Positions 26,420 to 35,348 of a stretch of DNA of 64,000 bases are shown here, piece after piece. Origin of the DNA: CAIUGU01 sp040080215. GTDB lineage: Bacteria > Pseudomonadota > Gammaproteobacteria > Steroidobacterales > Steroidobacteraceae. The stretch lies in contig JBEBIT010000010.1 in the NCBI GenBank assembly GCA_040080215.1, positions 1 to 64,000 on the forward strand. Reading direction: 5' to 3'. The position numbers were made by a program, and so were the translations under genes. The number at the start of each line of letters is the position of its first letter. Within the stretch, counting starts at the first letter, position 1. Below the pieces are notes generated by a model. It had not been told where the DNA came from and searched no databases. It saw only the letters and a list, made by a program, of their open reading frames with translations.

Positions 26420-27427
26420 ATGGCGGCGGACACGTTGACTGACAGCGAAGCGCGGGAAGAGCAACTCCTGCTGTCGACGCCGGATACCACGGTCAATGTC
26501 CGAAGTGTCTTCGGCATCGACAGCGACCTCACCGTACCGGCATTCAGCCAGCGGTCGGAGCACGTGCCGGACATCGACAACGCGTATCGCTTCGATCGCA
26601 ACACCACACTCGCCATCCTCGCGGGATTCGCCCACAACCGCCGCGTGCTGGTACAGGGCTACCACGGTACCGGCAAGTCCACGCACATCGAGCAGGTGGC
26701 AGCGCGCCTCAACTGGCCCTGCATCCGCATCAACCTCGACAGCCACGTCAGCCGCATCGACCTGATCGGCAAGGACGCCATCGCGATCAAGGGAGGCCAG
26801 CAGGTCACCGAGTTCCGCGAAGGCATCCTGCCGTGGGCGTTGCAGCGCGCGGTCGCGTTGATATTCGACGAGTACGACGCGGGTCGCCCGGACGTGATGT
26901 TCGTGCTGCAGCGGGTACTCGAAGCCCAGGGCAAGCTGACCCTGCTCGACCAGAGTCGCGTCATTCGTGCCCACCCCGCTTTCCGGCTGTTCGCCACGGC
27001 GAATACGGTCGGCCTTGGCGATGCGAGCGGCCTGTACCAGGGCACGCAGACGATCAACCAGGGACAGATGGACCGCTGGAACATCGTGGCCACGCTCAAC
27101 TACGTTGCCCCCGAAGCGGAAGTGGAAATCGTCATCGCGCGTGTCCCGCAGTTCGCGACGGCAGAGGGACGGGCCACGGTGCAACGAATGGTGGCGCTGG
27201 CTGGACTCACCCGCACCGCCTTCATGGGCGGAGAGCTGTCCACGGTGATGTCGCCCCGCACGGTGATCAACTGGGCAGAGAACGCCACGATCTTCGGCCA
27301 GATCGAGTATTCGTTCCGGCTCGCGTTCCTCAACAAGTGCGATGAAGCAGAACGGCCGATCATCGCGGAGTTCTACCAGCGCTGCTTCGGCGTCGACCTG
27401 GTGGAAGCGGCCATCGCCCAGAAGTAA
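26420..27427 (+). CDS. CobS-like MoxR/dynein-type AAA+ ATPase
   Basis: A 335-residue AAA+ ATPase of the CobS group. Walker A is GYHGTGKST at about residue 84 and Walker B ALIFDEYDAG, followed by LFATANTVG (sensor 1). Start ATG 26420 after GGCGGAGAG; a longer open frame upstream overlaps the Rieske gene. In cobalamin synthesis CobS works with CobT and the large subunit CobN to insert cobalt, but there is no cobN here and no cobalamin gene. Such ATPase and VWA pairs also act as metal chelatases or protein remodellers. Context points to maturation of the iron-dependent dioxygenase; unproved. Confidence 0.88.
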   Translation: MAADTLTDSEAREEQLLLSTPDTTVNVRSVFGIDSDLTVPAFSQRSEHVPDIDNAYRFDRNTTLAILAGFAHNRRVLVQGYHGTGKSTHIEQVAARLNWPCIRINLDSHVSRIDLIGKDAIAIKGGQQVTEFREGILPWALQRAVALIFDEYDAGRPDVMFVLQRVLEAQGKLTLLDQSRVIRAHPAFRLFATANTVGLGDASGLYQGTQTINQGQMDRWNIVATLNYVAPEAEVEIVIARVPQFATAEGRATVQRMVALAGLTRTAFMGGELSTVMSPRTVINWAENATIFGQIEYSFRLAFLNKCDEAERPIIAEFYQRCFGVDLVEAAIAQK

Positions 27428-27429
27428 CC

Positions 27430-29232
27430 GTGTCCCAATCACGCAAGAACGCCGGCGAGCAACTGCGAGAGGTCTCCGGCGTCGTGCTGAAAGCGCTGTC
27501 ACGGCGTGCCGACGAACCGCCTCCGCTCGAAGCACAGCCCGACGCCCTGCCGGGCTCCGCCGCCCTGCTGCAGTCGGCGCCATCGAACCCTTCGGACATC
27601 GAGCTCGCGCGCTGGCGCGGCTCCATCGATGCGTTCGGCCTCCGTGCGCGCCTCACGGACCCAACGATCCTGAAACGCTTCATCCCGTCGTTGCCGTTGC
27701 AGCAGCGGTTGTACCAGCAGCTGGAACAAGGCCGTGTCGAAGCCGTCGGGTCGCGCCACATGCTGGGTGTCCAGCAGGACCTCGCCGCATTCCATCGTCC
27801 ATGGCGCGTCAGCCTCGGGCGGCCGCTGCAACCCGAAGCGGCAGAGGCCGAAGAACTCATCAAGACCGTCGCCGATACGGTCAGGCAGCACATCGGTGCG
27901 CCGCTGCCGCCCGAGCGGGCCGCCAAGCTTCAGGAGCAGTGGCAGTCGCTGGTGGATTCCGGCGCGGCCGAACAGATTGCGGCACTGGCCCCGCTCGCGG
28001 ACGACCAGGAAGCGTTCGCGCGCAAGTCCGTTGCCCTGATCCACCTGCTCGGCCTTGCGGTCACGCCGGAGGAAAAGGAGCAGGAAAAGCGCGACTCGTC
28101 GCGCGAGCAGTCGGATCAGACGCAGGAAACCCAGGAATCATCGGACGAAGGCGAGGAGATGAACAAGGATGGCCAGTGGGACCCGATGAGCGGCGAGAAG
28201 GTCGAGGAATCGCTCGCCGAACCGGTGGCCCTGTCGCAGAACGGATCGCAGTCGGGCACCTTGTACCGCGCCTACACCACCCAATTCGACACCGTGACGA
28301 ATGCGGAGGATCTCTGCAGCGAGACGGAACTCGCGCGCCTGCGCCACAAGCTGGATGAGCAGCTCGAGGGCAAGACCGACAGCGTGGCTCGCTGGGCGCA
28401 CAAGCTGCAGAGACACCTGCTTGCGCTGCAGACGCGCTCATGGCAGTTCGACCTCGAGGAAGGCTTGCTCGACACCAGCCGGCTGACACGCGTCGTCACG
28501 CATCCGCTCGAATCGCTTGCCTTCAAGCAGGAGTCGGAAACGCGCTTCCCGGATACCGTGGTCACGATCCTGATCGACAACTCGGGCTCGATGCGGGGCT
28601 GGCCGATCGCAATGGCGGCCATGTGCGCGGAAATCCTCGGCACGGTGCTTGAGCGCTGCGGCGTCAAGTCAGAGATCCTCGGATTCACGACGGTGAGCTG
28701 GCGCGGTGGCCAGTCGCGGCAGCGATGGGTGGCGGACAACCGTCCTGAGAATCCCGGACGCCTCACGGACCTGAAGCACATCGTCTACAAAAGCGCGGAT
28801 ACGCCGTGGCGCCGCTCGCGTCGCAATCTCGGCCTGATGCTGCAGGACAACCTGCTCAAGGAAAACATCGACGGAGAAGCCCTGCTCTGGGCCCATGAAC
28901 GCCTCGTCTCGCGCCAGGAGCCGCGCAAGATCCTGATGGTGATCTCGGACGGCGCACCCGTCGACGACGCCACGCTGGCCGTCAACCACCCGGAATACCT
29001 CGAACGGCACCTGCGCGCCGTCATCCGTTTCATCGAGCAGCGGTCTCCCGTCGAGCTGTTCGCCATCGGCATCGGGCATGACGTCACCCGCTACTACAAC
29101 CGCTCGATCACGCTCGCGACGCCCGACGAGCTGGGTGAAGCCATCGTCGCCCAGCTGACGGCACTGTTCGACAACGGCGGCAACAGCCGCGGGGCGCGAC
29201 GCCGGCGAGCGCGATCACAAAAGCAGGGCTGA
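27430..29232 (+). CDS. CobT-like VWA-domain protein, partner of the AAA+ ATPase
   Basis: A 600-residue CobT-type protein starting with GTG, 2 bases after the ATPase stop. N-terminal helical region; a highly charged middle (Glu/Gln/Asp-rich, residues about 215-245); and a C-terminal von Willebrand A domain with the MIDAS sequence DNSGSM near residue 384 and VISDGAPVDD. It ends in a basic tail. The partner geometry (ATPase plus acidic linker plus MIDAS) is that of Mg and Co chelatases, where the VWA protein bridges ATPase and metal-receiving subunit. The receiving subunit is not obvious here; HapD is the nearest metalloenzyme. Confidence 0.87.
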   Translation: MSQSRKNAGEQLREVSGVVLKALSRRADEPPPLEAQPDALPGSAALLQSAPSNPSDIELARWRGSIDAFGLRARLTDPTILKRFIPSLPLQQRLYQQLEQGRVEAVGSRHMLGVQQDLAAFHRPWRVSLGRPLQPEAAEAEELIKTVADTVRQHIGAPLPPERAAKLQEQWQSLVDSGAAEQIAALAPLADDQEAFARKSVALIHLLGLAVTPEEKEQEKRDSSREQSDQTQETQESSDEGEEMNKDGQWDPMSGEKVEESLAEPVALSQNGSQSGTLYRAYTTQFDTVTNAEDLCSETELARLRHKLDEQLEGKTDSVARWAHKLQRHLLALQTRSWQFDLEEGLLDTSRLTRVVTHPLESLAFKQESETRFPDTVVTILIDNSGSMRGWPIAMAAMCAEILGTVLERCGVKSEILGFTTVSWRGGQSRQRWVADNRPENPGRLTDLKHIVYKSADTPWRRSRRNLGLMLQDNLLKENIDGEALLWAHERLVSRQEPRKILMVISDGAPVDDATLAVNHPEYLERHLRAVIRFIEQRSPVELFAIGIGHDVTRYYNRSITLATPDELGEAIVAQLTALFDNGGNSRGARRRRARSQKQG

Positions 29233-29335
29233 CCGCCGCAGCGCAGCGCGAACGGGCAGCGAATGGCCTTGGCATGCCGGACAGGTCGCGTGTAACGTCG
29301 CGGTCTGTGAATCGGCCTTCAAGTAGAGGTGCGAA

Positions 29336-29638
29336 GTGGTACGGCATGTAGTGATGTGGCGGCTCAAGGATCGTGATGCGCTGACGACGACGTCGGCCAA
29401 GTGGGCAGAATTGCAGGCGTGCGTGGCTGCGATGCGGTCGGGGGTCCCGGGACTCACGAAGATCGACTTAGGGATGGACCAGCCGCGGACGGCCGAGTCC
29501 ACGGATCTCATCCTCTTTTCCGAATTCGACAGCTGGGCCGCGCTCGATGGCTACCAGACGCACCCGACGCATGAGGACTTCAAGAAGCTGCTCGGGCCGC
29601 TGCGCAAAGAGCGCCGCGTGGCCGACTACGAAATCTGA
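29336..29638 (+). CDS. Dabb-family (stress-responsive alpha/beta barrel) protein
   Basis: A 100-residue dimeric alpha/beta barrel protein, GTG start (VRHVVMWRLKD) after AGAGGTG. The HVVMW N-terminus, the FDSWAALDGYQTHPTHEDF block and the VADYEI end are typical Dabb features. Some relatives act as cyclases or decarboxylases on phenolic substrates, others are stress proteins. It follows the CobT-like gene by 103 bases and precedes the hydrolase array, so it may process an intermediate of the hydroquinone route (inference). Confidence 0.87.
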   Translation: MVRHVVMWRLKDRDALTTTSAKWAELQACVAAMRSGVPGLTKIDLGMDQPRTAESTDLILFSEFDSWAALDGYQTHPTHEDFKKLLGPLRKERRVADYEI

Positions 29639-29704
29639 CGATTGACGTTAGCGTCCGCGCGAGGCGGGCTACAGACAAGACGAACGCAACGAGGGGGATC
29701 TTCG

Positions 29705-32038
29705 ATGAGCACCGACAACACCAGTGGCAAGCCAGCTCAGCCCGGCATTGATGACAGCGGCATGACCCGCCGCGAATTCCTGGGACACACCACGGCATTG
29801 ACAGCTGTCGGCCTCACGGTCGGTTCCATCCTCGCAAGCAGCGCAGAGGCCGCCACGCCGGCACGCAACGTGCGAACCGCGGCAGATCCCGCGCTCGACC
29901 TCGCCGAATGGAGTTATTTCTGGGTGGGCGTCGAACGAGCAGACCTCGCGATGGGCTCGTACATCAACGGCAAGCAGATGTACGTCGAGTACTGGGTGCC
30001 GCGCGAAGTGAAGCACCCGTATCCGATCGTGCTGGTGCACGGTGGCGGCGGCCAGGGCCTCGACTGGATGGGCACGCCCGACGGCCGTCGCGGCTGGGCG
30101 CAGGTCCTGCTCGAACAGGGCTACCGCGTCTATGTGGTCGACCGTCCGGGACACGGCCGTTCGCCACTGCATCCCGAGCTGCATCGTGCCTTCCCGCCGC
30201 AAGCCGGCACGCTCGAGAATATTTCCGGACGCTTCACGCCGCCGAACCCGACTGCCACCGCGCAACCCGGGCCTTTCCAGCACTTGCATAACCAGTGGGT
30301 GGGCGAAGGGACGGTCGGATCGCGCGATCTCGACCAGTTCGTCGCGTCGCAGGGCGGCTCCTACGTGTTCGTGCCGCAACCTCCGGGCGCGCCGGCACCG
30401 GGTGCAGGTGCCCGAACCGATGGAGTGCCTCCGCCGGCCGCAGCCAGCCAGACCAACATCATTGCGCACACGGCCTGGCGTGAACGCGGTGCGATGCTGC
30501 TCGACAGGATCGGCCCCGCGGTGATCATGACGCACTCGGCGGGCGGACCCTTCGGCTGGCTGGTGGCGGAAGCACGGCCCAACCTCGTCAAAGGCATCGT
30601 TGCAATCGAGGGCGGCGGCCAGCCGTTCGGCGGTGCCAATGTGTGGGGCATGTCGACGATTCCCGTGACCTTCGATCCGCCGGTCAAGGATCCTGCCGAG
30701 ATCCGCACTCGCGTCGTGCCGTCGCCAGAGATGGGCGTGTCCGCGTATCGCCTGCAGGAAGAGCCGGCACGCAAGCTCGTCAACCTGCAGAACATCCCGA
30801 TCATCATCGTCACGTCCGAAGGCTCGTTCGCCTCCCCGGGCAACCCCGGGGCCATTGCGTTCTTCAAGCAGGCCGGGGTCGACGCCGAGGAGCTGCGCAT
30901 GGTGTCGAAGGGCATCAAGGGCAACGGCCACATGATGATGGTCGAGCGCAACAGCCGCGAGGTGCTGAAGCCGATCACTGACTGGATCCAGTCGAAGGTC
31001 GAGAAGGGTGCGGCGATCGCCCCAGCGAAGGTCACGGAGACAGCGGTGAAGCTCGCGAACCAGAACTTCTTCTGGACCGGCACCGAGCGCAAGAAGATGC
31101 CCTACGGCACCATCCTCTCGGGCCAGATGTACGTGCAGGAAATGATTCCCGCCGAAGTGAAGCAACCGCTGCCGATCGTGCTCGTGCACGGCGGTGGCGG
31201 CCAGATGCTGCACTACATGGGATTGGGAGGTGGCATCGCGGGCTGGGCGCACTACTACCTGCAAGCGGGCTATCGCGTGTATCTCGTCGACCGCCCCGGA
31301 CACGGCCGGGCGCCGTATCACCCTGATGCGCTCGGACCCATCGGCGCGAATGCCCCAATCGCGGCCGTCAACGTCGATCTGATCAAGTCCGCGCAGGCAC
31401 CGCAGAAGCGCTGGGCCGGCACGGGCGATATCGACGACCCGCAGGCGCTGCAGTTCATCGCGGGACAGAACAGTGCGCCGCAGGACAACGCGTTCTCGCA
31501 TCGGTTGTGGGCGAGCCGCGGCGCGGAACTGCTCGACCGCATTGGCCCTGCGATCATCCAGGTGCACTCGGCCGGCGGCCCGTTCGGCTATCTCGTCGCG
31601 AACGAACGGCCACAGCTGGTCAAGGGCATCGTGAACTTCGAAGGCATCGGCAATCCGTTCGCCGCCAATACGCCGTGGGGCGTGACGGCCGTACCGCTCG
31701 CGTACGATCCGCCGGTATCTGATCCGAAGGAATTCTCGCTGCGCGACGTCGCGCCGCCTCCGGGTGCTGCGCCTTACAAGCTGCAAGCGGACGGCAGCGC
31801 CCGCAAGCTCAAGAACCTGCAGGGCATCCCGATGGCGTTCATCACCACGGAGAACACCCGCTTCCTGCAGGGCACCGGGCAGGTCGCCTGGCTCAAGCAG
31901 GCCGGCTGCAACATCGAGCATGTACAGTTCAAGGATCTCGGTATCCTCGGCAACGGCCACTTCATGATGGTCGAGGAGAACCGCAAGCAGGGGTTCGACG
32001 TCATCGAAGGCTGGATCCGCAAGAACGTGAAGGCGTAA
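29705..32038 (+). CDS. Tat-exported protein with two fused alpha/beta hydrolase domains
   Basis: 777 residues. Twin-arginine leader (MTRREFLGHTTA, RR at 22-23). Domain 1 spans about 60-430, domain 2 about 445-777. Each has HGGGGQ at the oxyanion strand, DRPGHGR, a nucleophile in HSAGG (Ser278; Ser622) and a late histidine in GNGH (His409; His752), so both look catalytically complete. The nucleophile context HSAGG departs from GxSxG. Domain 1 resembles the 404-residue hydrolase at 33107, domain 2 the 341-residue one at 32068, so this protein is equivalent to a fusion of those two. Start ATG 29705 after GAGGGGG. Likely a periplasmic esterase or C-C hydrolase. Confidence 0.87.
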   Translation: MSTDNTSGKPAQPGIDDSGMTRREFLGHTTALTAVGLTVGSILASSAEAATPARNVRTAADPALDLAEWSYFWVGVERADLAMGSYINGKQMYVEYWVPREVKHPYPIVLVHGGGGQGLDWMGTPDGRRGWAQVLLEQGYRVYVVDRPGHGRSPLHPELHRAFPPQAGTLENISGRFTPPNPTATAQPGPFQHLHNQWVGEGTVGSRDLDQFVASQGGSYVFVPQPPGAPAPGAGARTDGVPPPAAASQTNIIAHTAWRERGAMLLDRIGPAVIMTHSAGGPFGWLVAEARPNLVKGIVAIEGGGQPFGGANVWGMSTIPVTFDPPVKDPAEIRTRVVPSPEMGVSAYRLQEEPARKLVNLQNIPIIIVTSEGSFASPGNPGAIAFFKQAGVDAEELRMVSKGIKGNGHMMMVERNSREVLKPITDWIQSKVEKGAAIAPAKVTETAVKLANQNFFWTGTERKKMPYGTILSGQMYVQEMIPAEVKQPLPIVLVHGGGGQMLHYMGLGGGIAGWAHYYLQAGYRVYLVDRPGHGRAPYHPDALGPIGANAPIAAVNVDLIKSAQAPQKRWAGTGDIDDPQALQFIAGQNSAPQDNAFSHRLWASRGAELLDRIGPAIIQVHSAGGPFGYLVANERPQLVKGIVNFEGIGNPFAANTPWGVTAVPLAYDPPVSDPKEFSLRDVAPPPGAAPYKLQADGSARKLKNLQGIPMAFITTENTRFLQGTGQVAWLKQAGCNIEHVQFKDLGILGNGHFMMVEENRKQGFDVIEGWIRKNVKA

Positions 32039-32067
32039 CGCCGCCTCAGTAGACGAAGGACGCAGCA

Positions 32068-33093
32068 ATGGCACAACAACCACAAGGCACCGGCAGCACG
32101 GCAATGCGCCTCAAGGATCAGGGCTTCTTCTGGGTCGGTGTCGACCGCAAGAAGACCGACTACGGCACGATCGCAAGCGGCCAGATGTACGTGCAGTACC
32201 TGATCCCTGCGAACGTGACGCAGCCGTTGCCCATCGTGCTCGTGCATGGCGGCGGCGGCCAGGGCACCCACTACATGGGGTTGGGTTCAGGGCAACCCGG
32301 GTGGGCCCACTTCTTCGTGCAGCAAGGTTATCGGACCTACATCGTCGATCGTCCGGGCCATGGTCGTGCGCCTTATCACCCGGATGCGCTCGGCACCCCG
32401 ACTCCGGTGCCGACCATCGAAGGCGTCGAAGCAGATTTCTCTGCCGCTGCAACTGCGGCGACGCCAAGGTGGAACGGCACCGGCAAGGTCGGCGATCCGC
32501 TGCTCGACCAGTTCCAGGCTGGGCAGAATGCAACACCACAAGACTTGGGCCTGGCGCATGCGCTGTGGGCCAGTCGCGGCGCGGCTCTACTCGACAAGAT
32601 CGGACCCGCCATCGTGCTGGTGCATTCCGCCGGTGGCCCATTCGCGTGGGTCGTCGCCGATCAACGCCCGAACCTCGTCAAGGCGATTGTTGCGGTCGAG
32701 CCTGCAGGTCCGCCGTTCGGCGCACTGGCATGGGGATTGAGTTCGAGCCCCGTCACCTATGACCCGCCCGTGCCCGATCCGAAGCAGCTCGCGACTCGCG
32801 ATGTAACGTCGCCGGGACTGCCACCCTACAAGCTGCAGGCCGATCCACCACGCAAGCTCAAGAACCTTGCCGGCATCCCGATCAGCTTCGTGCTGGGCGA
32901 AAGCTCGCCGCGGCACAAGCTCACCGACCCGCCTTCCGTCGAGTTCCTGCGTCAGGCCGGCTGCAACGTCGACTTCATCCGGCTCGAAGAACGCGGCATC
33001 CGCGGCAACAGCCACTTCATGATGCTGGAGACGAACCGGCGCGAAGTCTTCGACGTGATCCACGCGTGGATCGCTGCGAAGGCGCGGGCGTAA
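32068..33093 (+). CDS. Single-domain alpha/beta hydrolase without signal peptide
   Basis: A 341-residue hydrolase most like domain 2 of the fused protein upstream (GSGQMYVQ-type strand, HYMGLGSG loop, YHPDALG). Nucleophile Ser187 in VHSAGG, histidine in RGNSHFMM. No leader is seen, although its relatives on both sides are Tat-exported; either it stays in the cytoplasm or it is carried out with a Tat-tagged partner. It follows the fused gene by 29 bases and precedes the next hydrolase by 13, so all three are one operon. Substrate unknown. Confidence 0.86.
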   Translation: MAQQPQGTGSTAMRLKDQGFFWVGVDRKKTDYGTIASGQMYVQYLIPANVTQPLPIVLVHGGGGQGTHYMGLGSGQPGWAHFFVQQGYRTYIVDRPGHGRAPYHPDALGTPTPVPTIEGVEADFSAAATAATPRWNGTGKVGDPLLDQFQAGQNATPQDLGLAHALWASRGAALLDKIGPAIVLVHSAGGPFAWVVADQRPNLVKAIVAVEPAGPPFGALAWGLSSSPVTYDPPVPDPKQLATRDVTSPGLPPYKLQADPPRKLKNLAGIPISFVLGESSPRHKLTDPPSVEFLRQAGCNVDFIRLEERGIRGNSHFMMLETNRREVFDVIHAWIAAKARA

Positions 33094-33106
33094 CGGGAGC
33101 ATTGCC

Positions 33107-34321
33107 ATGAACGACACCCACCTCATCCCCACCGATTCCGCCACCACAGCCACGGACGCGTCACTCACGCGCCGCGACTTCATCATCCAGACCTCGGCCA
33201 TCGCCGCAGCGGGCATGGCCTTGGGCTCATTGGGCGAGGCCGAGGCAGCCCAACCCGCGAAGGTCGCCGCCGATCCCGAACTCGACATCGCGGAATGGAG
33301 CTTTTTCTGGCTTGGCGTGAAGCGCGCGGCACTCGCACGAGGCACCGTCATCAACGGCGCACAGGCGTATGTGCAATACCAGATCCCGACGAAGGTGCGG
33401 CACCCCTACCCCATCGTGATCATCCACGGCGGCGGCGGCCAGGGCCTCGACTGGATGGGCACGCCCGACGGACGCCGCGGCTGGTCCACGCACTTCCTCG
33501 AACAGGGCTACAAGGTGTACGTCGTCGACCGTCCGGGGCACGGTCGCTCGCCCTATCACACGGAACTGCACGGGCCTTATCGCCCGGCTGCCACGTACGA
33601 GAACATGGAACGGCAATTCTCTGCGCCGGAGAAGTCGCCCAACAAGACCGTCACAGCGCATCTGCATACCCAGTGGCCCGGTACCACGGGACAGATCGGC
33701 GATCCGAGCGTCGATCAGGCCGCAGCTGGCCAGGGCGGCGCTTTCCTCACGGACCTGCCTGCTACGCACGAGCTGTGGGCTGAAGTGCTCGGCGAACTCC
33801 TAGATCGCATCGGACCGTCGATCGTGATGGCGCACTCGATGGGCGGACCGAGTTGCTGGATTGCTGGCAATGCGCGGCCCCAACTCGTCAAGGGTATCCT
33901 CGCCATCGAGCCCAATGGCCCGCCGATGGGCCCGCTGCAATGGGGTGTGACTGCGAGCCCGATGGTCTATGACCCACCCATTGCGAGGCCTGCGGAACTC
34001 AGGACAGTGACAGTGCCTGCACCGAAGCCGGGTTACCAGGCGTGCCAGATCCAGGCCGAGCCTGCACGCAAGCTCAAGAACCTGGCCAGCATCCCGATCA
34101 TGCTCGTGACGGCAGAAGCCTCCTATCACGTGCCGTATGACTGGGGCACCGTCGCTTACCTCAAGCAGGCTGGCTGCAATGTCGACCACGTGGAGCTCGC
34201 CAACATCGGCATCCACGGCAACGGCCACTTCATGATGATGGAGAAGAACAACCGCGACATCTCGCGCGTGCTGTTCAGCTGGCTGGACAAGAACGTTCCA
34301 GGGAACACGACCGCCGCGTAA
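33107..34321 (+). CDS. Tat-exported single-domain alpha/beta hydrolase
   Basis: A 404-residue hydrolase with a twin-arginine leader (LTRRDFIIQTSA, RR at 22-23). It matches domain 1 of the fused protein, including WMGTPDGRRGW and the FFW motif near residue 66. Nucleophile Ser243 in AHSMGG and histidine in HGNGHFMMME. The order Tat-type then untagged-type in the fused protein is reversed as separate genes here. The gene is last in the hydrolase operon, followed by a 12 bp hairpin at 34327-34353 shared with the convergent type B gene. Confidence 0.87.
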   Translation: MNDTHLIPTDSATTATDASLTRRDFIIQTSAIAAAGMALGSLGEAEAAQPAKVAADPELDIAEWSFFWLGVKRAALARGTVINGAQAYVQYQIPTKVRHPYPIVIIHGGGGQGLDWMGTPDGRRGWSTHFLEQGYKVYVVDRPGHGRSPYHTELHGPYRPAATYENMERQFSAPEKSPNKTVTAHLHTQWPGTTGQIGDPSVDQAAAGQGGAFLTDLPATHELWAEVLGELLDRIGPSIVMAHSMGGPSCWIAGNARPQLVKGILAIEPNGPPMGPLQWGVTASPMVYDPPIARPAELRTVTVPAPKPGYQACQIQAEPARKLKNLASIPIMLVTAEASYHVPYDWGTVAYLKQAGCNVDHVELANIGIHGNGHFMMMEKNNRDISRVLFSWLDKNVPGNTTAA

Positions 34322-34326
34322 CGGCA

Positions 34327-34353
34327 GCAGGCGTCAGCCGGGCTGACGCCTGC
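34327..34353. terminator. Hairpin between convergent genes
   Basis: A perfect 12 bp stem (34327-34338 with 34342-34353) and 3-base loop, 6 bases past the hydrolase stop and 14 from the end of B5. The T-run is poor (CTGTTTC), so termination strength is uncertain, but it could serve both strands. Confidence 0.65.
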
Positions 34354-34366
34354 CTGTTTCACAGCC

Positions 34367-35236
34367 TCAGTGCGTGCGCGCCGGGATCAGGTGCGTACGG
34401 ATGTACTCCGGATACATCTGCGGCGCACCGCCGCGAAACACTTCCGGGTTGATGTTCCAGCGCTTCGACAGTTCGGCGAGGTTCGCATTCTGTCCCGGCA
34501 GGAAATGCGGCACGTCGCCCTGCACGCGCGGCACCTCTACAACCGCGACGCACGGATAGGTCCACGCCGCCTGGCCTTCGATGCGCGGGTTCATCACGAA
34601 CGTCTCGCTCTTGGTCAGCGGCTCGGTGAGATACACCGGATCCTCGACGATCGAGATGTGCGACATGATGTCGCCATGACGCTGGAAACGCTCGATCAGC
34701 GTGGCGCGATCGCTCTGCGGGATGCCGTTGCGTCGCACCCAGTTCTGCTTGATGTGTGTAGTCGTGACGATGAGCGCGTCGCCGTCCCACTTGCCCGTCG
34801 AGAAGCCCATCCACGTGTGGGGTGCGAGCTCGTTCGGGTGCTCGCGGCCGTCCATCCAGATCGTGCGCGTCTGCTCGTACGTGCGGATATACATCATGAT
34901 CTTCTCGACGACCTGCGTGCTCGGATGGTGCTCTTCCCAGATACGCAGGTTCAGCGGCCCACGAAAGATGTAGGGCGCCGTGTGCACGCGGCACTGGTGT
35001 TCGGGCAGCGTGAGCCGCGCGGGATCCCAGCTGTCGGCGAACAGCCGCGCCGACTCATTGATGGGCAGGCCGAGATAGTCGCCGAGCTCAGGGCCAGGCC
35101 CGCGCTCGGGCTGGTCTTCATGCTGCCGCGGTTGCCAGCGGCCAGTGAGGTCCGACTGCGCCACGGCTGGCAGCGTCATCATCATCGACGCGGCGAGCAG
35201 CAAGAAGCTCGCGGCAACACTTTTCCGGGCAGTCAT
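34367..35236 (-). CDS. Secreted protein of the amplified family, type B (copy B5)
   Basis: A 289-residue exported protein. Start ATG 35236 (MTARKSVAAS) six bases after GGAGA; a TTG two codons earlier is possible. Blocks: QHEDQPERGPGPELGDYLGL, PINESARLFADSWDP, RTIWMDGREHPNEL, TTHIKQNWVRRNGIPQSD and VEDPVYLTEPL, ending in an APQMYPEYIRTHL motif. It is most like B6 next door; both carry the AHTWMGFSTG...WDGD variant and two cysteine sites (HQC, YPC). No MBL or type A gene accompanies this pair. Function unknown. Confidence 0.8.
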   Translation of the reverse strand: MTARKSVAASFLLLAASMMMTLPAVAQSDLTGRWQPRQHEDQPERGPGPELGDYLGLPINESARLFADSWDPARLTLPEHQCRVHTAPYIFRGPLNLRIWEEHHPSTQVVEKIMMYIRTYEQTRTIWMDGREHPNELAPHTWMGFSTGKWDGDALIVTTTHIKQNWVRRNGIPQSDRATLIERFQRHGDIMSHISIVEDPVYLTEPLTKSETFVMNPRIEGQAAWTYPCVAVVEVPRVQGDVPHFLPGQNANLAELSKRWNINPEVFRGGAPQMYPEYIRTHLIPARTH

Positions 35237-35251
35237 AAGCAATCTCCAGAT

Positions 35252-35289
35252 AAAGAAAAGCGGCGCTCATTGCCTATGACACGCCGCTT
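35252..35289 (-). terminator. Probable terminator after B6
   Basis: On the minus strand an 8 bp stem (35282-35289 with 35258-35265) and a 16-base loop are followed by TTTTCTTTATC. It would end the B6 transcript before B5, making the two separate units. Confidence 0.65.
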
Positions 35290-35348
35290 AACCCACGATC
35301 CTGTGCCGGCTTGCCAGCACTCCAAAAGCCCGGGCCGTCAACCACTCC

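Noticed and set aside
26420..29232. Cobalamin biosynthesis (CobST) locus
   Set aside because: No cobN or other cob gene nearby and the pair is fused tightly to aromatic degradation genes; kept as CobS/CobT-like only.
29669..32104. 811-codon minus-strand open frame
   Set aside because: Antisense of the fused hydrolase; no domain, composition atypical.
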